Assembly (NCBI GenBank): GCA_027486335.1
Contig: JAIXPK010000041.1
Coordinates: forward strand, 1-35,554
Reading direction: 5' to 3'
From: Verrucomicrobiaceae bacterium
GTDB taxonomy: Bacteria > Verrucomicrobiota > Verrucomicrobiia > Verrucomicrobiales > V1-33
Length of the DNA: 35,554 nt
Positions 33,586 through 35,554 of this stretch are shown here, in pieces. The stretch's first letter is position 1, and each line of letters opens with the position of its first letter. A program made the translations under genes and the position numbers. The notes below the pieces were generated by a model. The model had not been told where the DNA came from. It did not search any database and saw nothing but the letters and a program-made list of their open reading frames with translations.

Positions 33586-35099
33586 GGGTTGGTTGCAGCC
33601 GGCTGCGGCTTGGCTTTGGCATCGTCGTTCAGGAACGTGAGCTCATCGGTGGTCAAATCGAGCAGCAGCCCTTCCCCGCTTTCGAACATGGGATGCTCCA
33701 GCATCTCCGGCGGCAGGAGTGCTCTCAGGTGTTGTTCCATGGCCATGCTCGCGGCCTGTCGTTGGGCTAACCACGCTTCGGCTTTCTCTTTGGGGCGGAG
33801 TGACGAAATGAGGCCGTCCTTCTTGAGCTTTTGGAAATCGGCCACGAGAGTGCTCTCAACGCTTTGTTTTAGAGCAGAGTCCAAGCCCAATATCTCCTCG
33901 AAAATGAAGGCCTGAACGCGGGAAATGTCTTCAGGCCGATCTTCCAGCTGGCACATGGCCTTTACCAACGGGCGCAGTTGCTTCTGGAAATCCACCAGTT
34001 GGATCGTCAACTCGGATTCACGTTTCGCGCGCTCGGTTTCATCCAGTTGCTCCATGGCTTTCATCGCCTCAACGAGTGGCATCAAGCCTTTTACAAATGA
34101 GCGGGCGAGTTCCTCGACCGTGCCGTGCGAAATCACGAGTTCCTCCTCCAACTGTTTCAAGCTTGCCTGGGTTTTTGCCAATTGGGCCGCCGCCTCCGAC
34201 TGTGCCAGACGGGCTGATGCAATCCGCTCATTTAGGATTCGTCTCTCGGTTCCCATCGCGGAACTCCCGGCATCAACAGATCCATTGGCCATGGAACGCT
34301 CCATCTGACCGGCAGGTCGGGTCTGTTTCTCAAGCGCCACAAGTTCGGCGCGCAAGTTGGAGTTGGCGTGGATCTGCCAAGCGCCGGGCACCGCCGCGAT
34401 AAGGGTGACGACAGCACCGAGTTTGACGGCCGTGTGTGCCATAAGTGTGGTGAGAGTGAGTGAAAGTGGCACCGTCGACGCGAACGTGGCGGCTACCGCA
34501 ACAGTTGGTGTGCCCATTTGCAGAGCCGCAGCCCCCGCAAGCAATGCCGCGGCGGAACCTCCAAACCCGCGCTCCCGCAACTGTGAGCCAAGGTTTTGGA
34601 TTCCGCGTGAGACGCGCTTCCTCACGGCGGCTTCCGTAAGACCCAGCGCAACGGCCATCTCCGCATAGGAGCGATCCTGCAGATGATGCATCACCACAGC
34701 CTCGCGTTCGGCATCCGCAAGGGCGGCAAGCGCCTCCTCCAGCATGGGCCACACGTCGCTCTCCGTTGCGGCGGGATTGTCGATGGTGAGTTTTTCATGC
34801 CGACGACTCCTCGCGGCCTCACTGCGGGACATGCGCAAGGCAATGTGACGCGCCGCATGGTGCAGCCAGCCCGCAAGACTCGTGCGATCCGTAAGCATCC
34901 ACGCCTTTTGCGCAAGGGTGGCGAATACCTGCTGCGCCACATCGCGGGCGGATTCAGCATTTCCCGTAATCCGTGCTGCCGTGCCGATGACCAGTCGCTC
35001 ATTCGCCCGCACCAGCGTCGCAAAGGCCGCTTCATCCCCAGCCAGCCTGTAGCGGGAAAGAAGATCGGCATCGGTGGGAGGGATAGTTTCCATGGTCAT
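33582..35099 (-). CDS. ECF sigma factor with built-in membrane anchor and coiled coil
   Basis: 505 residues from the ATG at 35099 (a second ATG lies at 35093). Sigma region 2 is at about 14-90 (LLSRYRLAGDEAAFATLVRANERLVIGTAARITGNAESARDVAQQVFATLAQKA ... LAGWLHHAARHIALRM) and region 4 at about 120-172 (ALADAEREAVVMHHLQDRSYAEMAVALGLTEAAVRKRVSRGIQNL). Then come hydrophobic segments (about 181-197, 222-243), a coiled coil (about 285-335, ERRILNERIASARLAQSEAAAQLAKTQASLKQLEEEL) and a helical tail with KEKAEAWLAQRQAAS. Membrane-fused ECFs of this style are known in planctomycetes and verrucomicrobia and lack a separate anti-sigma factor; how they are released is unclear. Proteolysis or direct control by the tail are possible. 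Confidence 0.85.
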   Translation of the reverse strand: MTMETIPPTDADLLSRYRLAGDEAAFATLVRANERLVIGTAARITGNAESARDVAQQVFATLAQKAWMLTDRTSLAGWLHHAARHIALRMSRSEAARSRRHEKLTIDNPAATESDVWPMLEEALAALADAEREAVVMHHLQDRSYAEMAVALGLTEAAVRKRVSRGIQNLGSQLRERGFGGSAAALLAGAAALQMGTPTVAVAATFASTVPLSLTLTTLMAHTAVKLGAVVTLIAAVPGAWQIHANSNLRAELVALEKQTRPAGQMERSMANGSVDAGSSAMGTERRILNERIASARLAQSEAAAQLAKTQASLKQLEEELVISHGTVEELARSFVKGLMPLVEAMKAMEQLDETERAKRESELTIQLVDFQKQLRPLVKAMCQLEDRPEDISRVQAFIFEEILGLDSALKQSVESTLVADFQKLKKDGLISSLRPKEKAEAWLAQRQAASMAMEQHLRALLPPEMLEHPMFESGEGLLLDLTTDELTFLNDDAKAKPQPAATNP

Positions 35100-35161
35100 G
35101 AATGATGTCCCGGCTGACGGTATGTTTGTGACGGGAATGTTCGTCAGCGAGATCAAACCGG

Positions 35162-35554
35162 TCACTTGCCCATCATCGACTTCTGAGGTGGCGCCTCGGG
35201 CACAGCCACTCCCGGCGATGGGCGCCAAAAGACGCTGATGACTTTGCCGACCACCGCCTCCAAGTGAACCTCCGTGCTGGGGAGTTTGTTCTTCTGCAAG
35301 GTCAGCATCGTTAGTCCCACCTGCGTCACTCGGGCAACCCATACTTTGTCTTCATGCCGATAAGCCACGATGTCGCCGGGCGCATAAGTGGAGGTCAGTT
35401 TCCACACGAGGATGCGGCTGCCCTTTGTGATTTCAGGTGACATCGAATCGTTTGGCACGACGAAGGCGTGAATGACGAATGTGCGGAGCAACAGAGCCAC
35501 CGCGATGGCTGGCACAATCGTGCGCCCTGCGGTGCGCTTCCAGGACTCGGCGCG
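35162..35554 (-). CDS. S26 signal-peptidase-like protein, 5' end cut by window edge
   Basis: 131 codons are open from the right edge to the stop at 35162; the true start is outside. A single membrane helix (IVPAIAVALLLRTFVIHAFVV) precedes PNDSMSPEITKGSRILVWK, the signal peptidase I box with the nucleophile Ser in DSM. GDIVAYRHEDKVWVARV then corresponds to the box where the catalytic lysine normally stands (VKRV), but alanine is found. VVGKVISVFWRP closes the fold. The protein may be a non-catalytic or altered S26 homologue; similar lysine-less forms seem common in Verrucomicrobiota, from memory. It lies 62 bp upstream of the sigma gene on the same strand. Confidence 0.72.
   Translation of the reverse strand, partial: RAESWKRTAGRTIVPAIAVALLLRTFVIHAFVVPNDSMSPEITKGSRILVWKLTSTYAPGDIVAYRHEDKVWVARVTQVGLTMLTLQKNKLPSTEVHLEAVVGKVISVFWRPSPGVAVPEAPPQKSMMGK

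Overview
The window looks like chromosome from a high-GC member of the Verrucomicrobiota, or a close PVC relative. This is inferred from gene content: a DUF1080 (3-keto-disaccharide hydrolase) protein, a small planctomycete-type cytochrome c lipoprotein, an ECF sigma factor carrying its own membrane anchor and coiled coil, an M56/BlaR1-like protein fused to a huge extracytoplasmic region, an S26 signal-peptidase-like protein, and many short hairpin repeats between genes. No rRNA, tRNA, CRISPR array, transposase or phage gene was seen. Most genes lie on the minus strand. In the first ~9 kb the plus strand is strikingly C-rich.

Layout. 1-5.6 kb is ordinary chromosome: the N-terminus of an Xaa-Pro aminopeptidase, a small transposase-less element with inverted ends (301-504), a DUF1080 protein, an OmpA-like protein, an alpha/beta hydrolase, a cytochrome c lipoprotein and a tRNA-dihydrouridine synthase. 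5.6-8.7 kb holds a HipB/HipA toxin-antitoxin pair set between two ~250-bp direct repeats made of hairpin modules, with heptanucleotide tandem arrays around them.

8.7-16.6 kb is a rearranged defence island. A type I restriction locus has been split: a C-terminally truncated hsdM lies upstream, the 3' half of hsdR lies downstream, and hsdS is missing. Between them sit a GmrSD-like DUF262/DUF1524/DUF5655 protein and a PaeR7I/XhoI-like type II restriction-modification pair, joined by 4-nt start/stop overlaps. The hsdR remnant is interrupted by four related 64-84 bp hairpin elements. Each is inserted exactly between two T residues, and removing all four restores one 576-codon frame with normal HsdR sequence at every junction. 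A fifth, unrelated 58-bp hairpin is carried in frame.

16.6-21.3 kb is an eight-gene operon ending in an ECF42-type sigma factor with a long C-terminal extension, together with YCII, DUF1428, VOC, SRPBCC and DUF1579-like proteins. A divergent secreted protein of unknown function follows.

22.4-31.6 kb is a BlaI-type repressor and a 2791-residue M56 metalloprotease fusion. The candidate promoter carries two identical-arm palindromic operators, and the block is bounded by 58/59-bp near-identical direct repeats that copy the 3' end of the next gene. 31.6-35.5 kb holds that next gene (a serine beta-lactamase-like hydrolase), a coiled-coil membrane protein translationally coupled to a membrane-anchored ECF sigma factor, and a partial S26-like protein that lacks the usual lysine.

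The most unusual features are the exact insertion elements in hsdR, the giant BlaI-controlled mosaic protein with its flanking repeats, and the heptanucleotide/hairpin repeats around hipBA.
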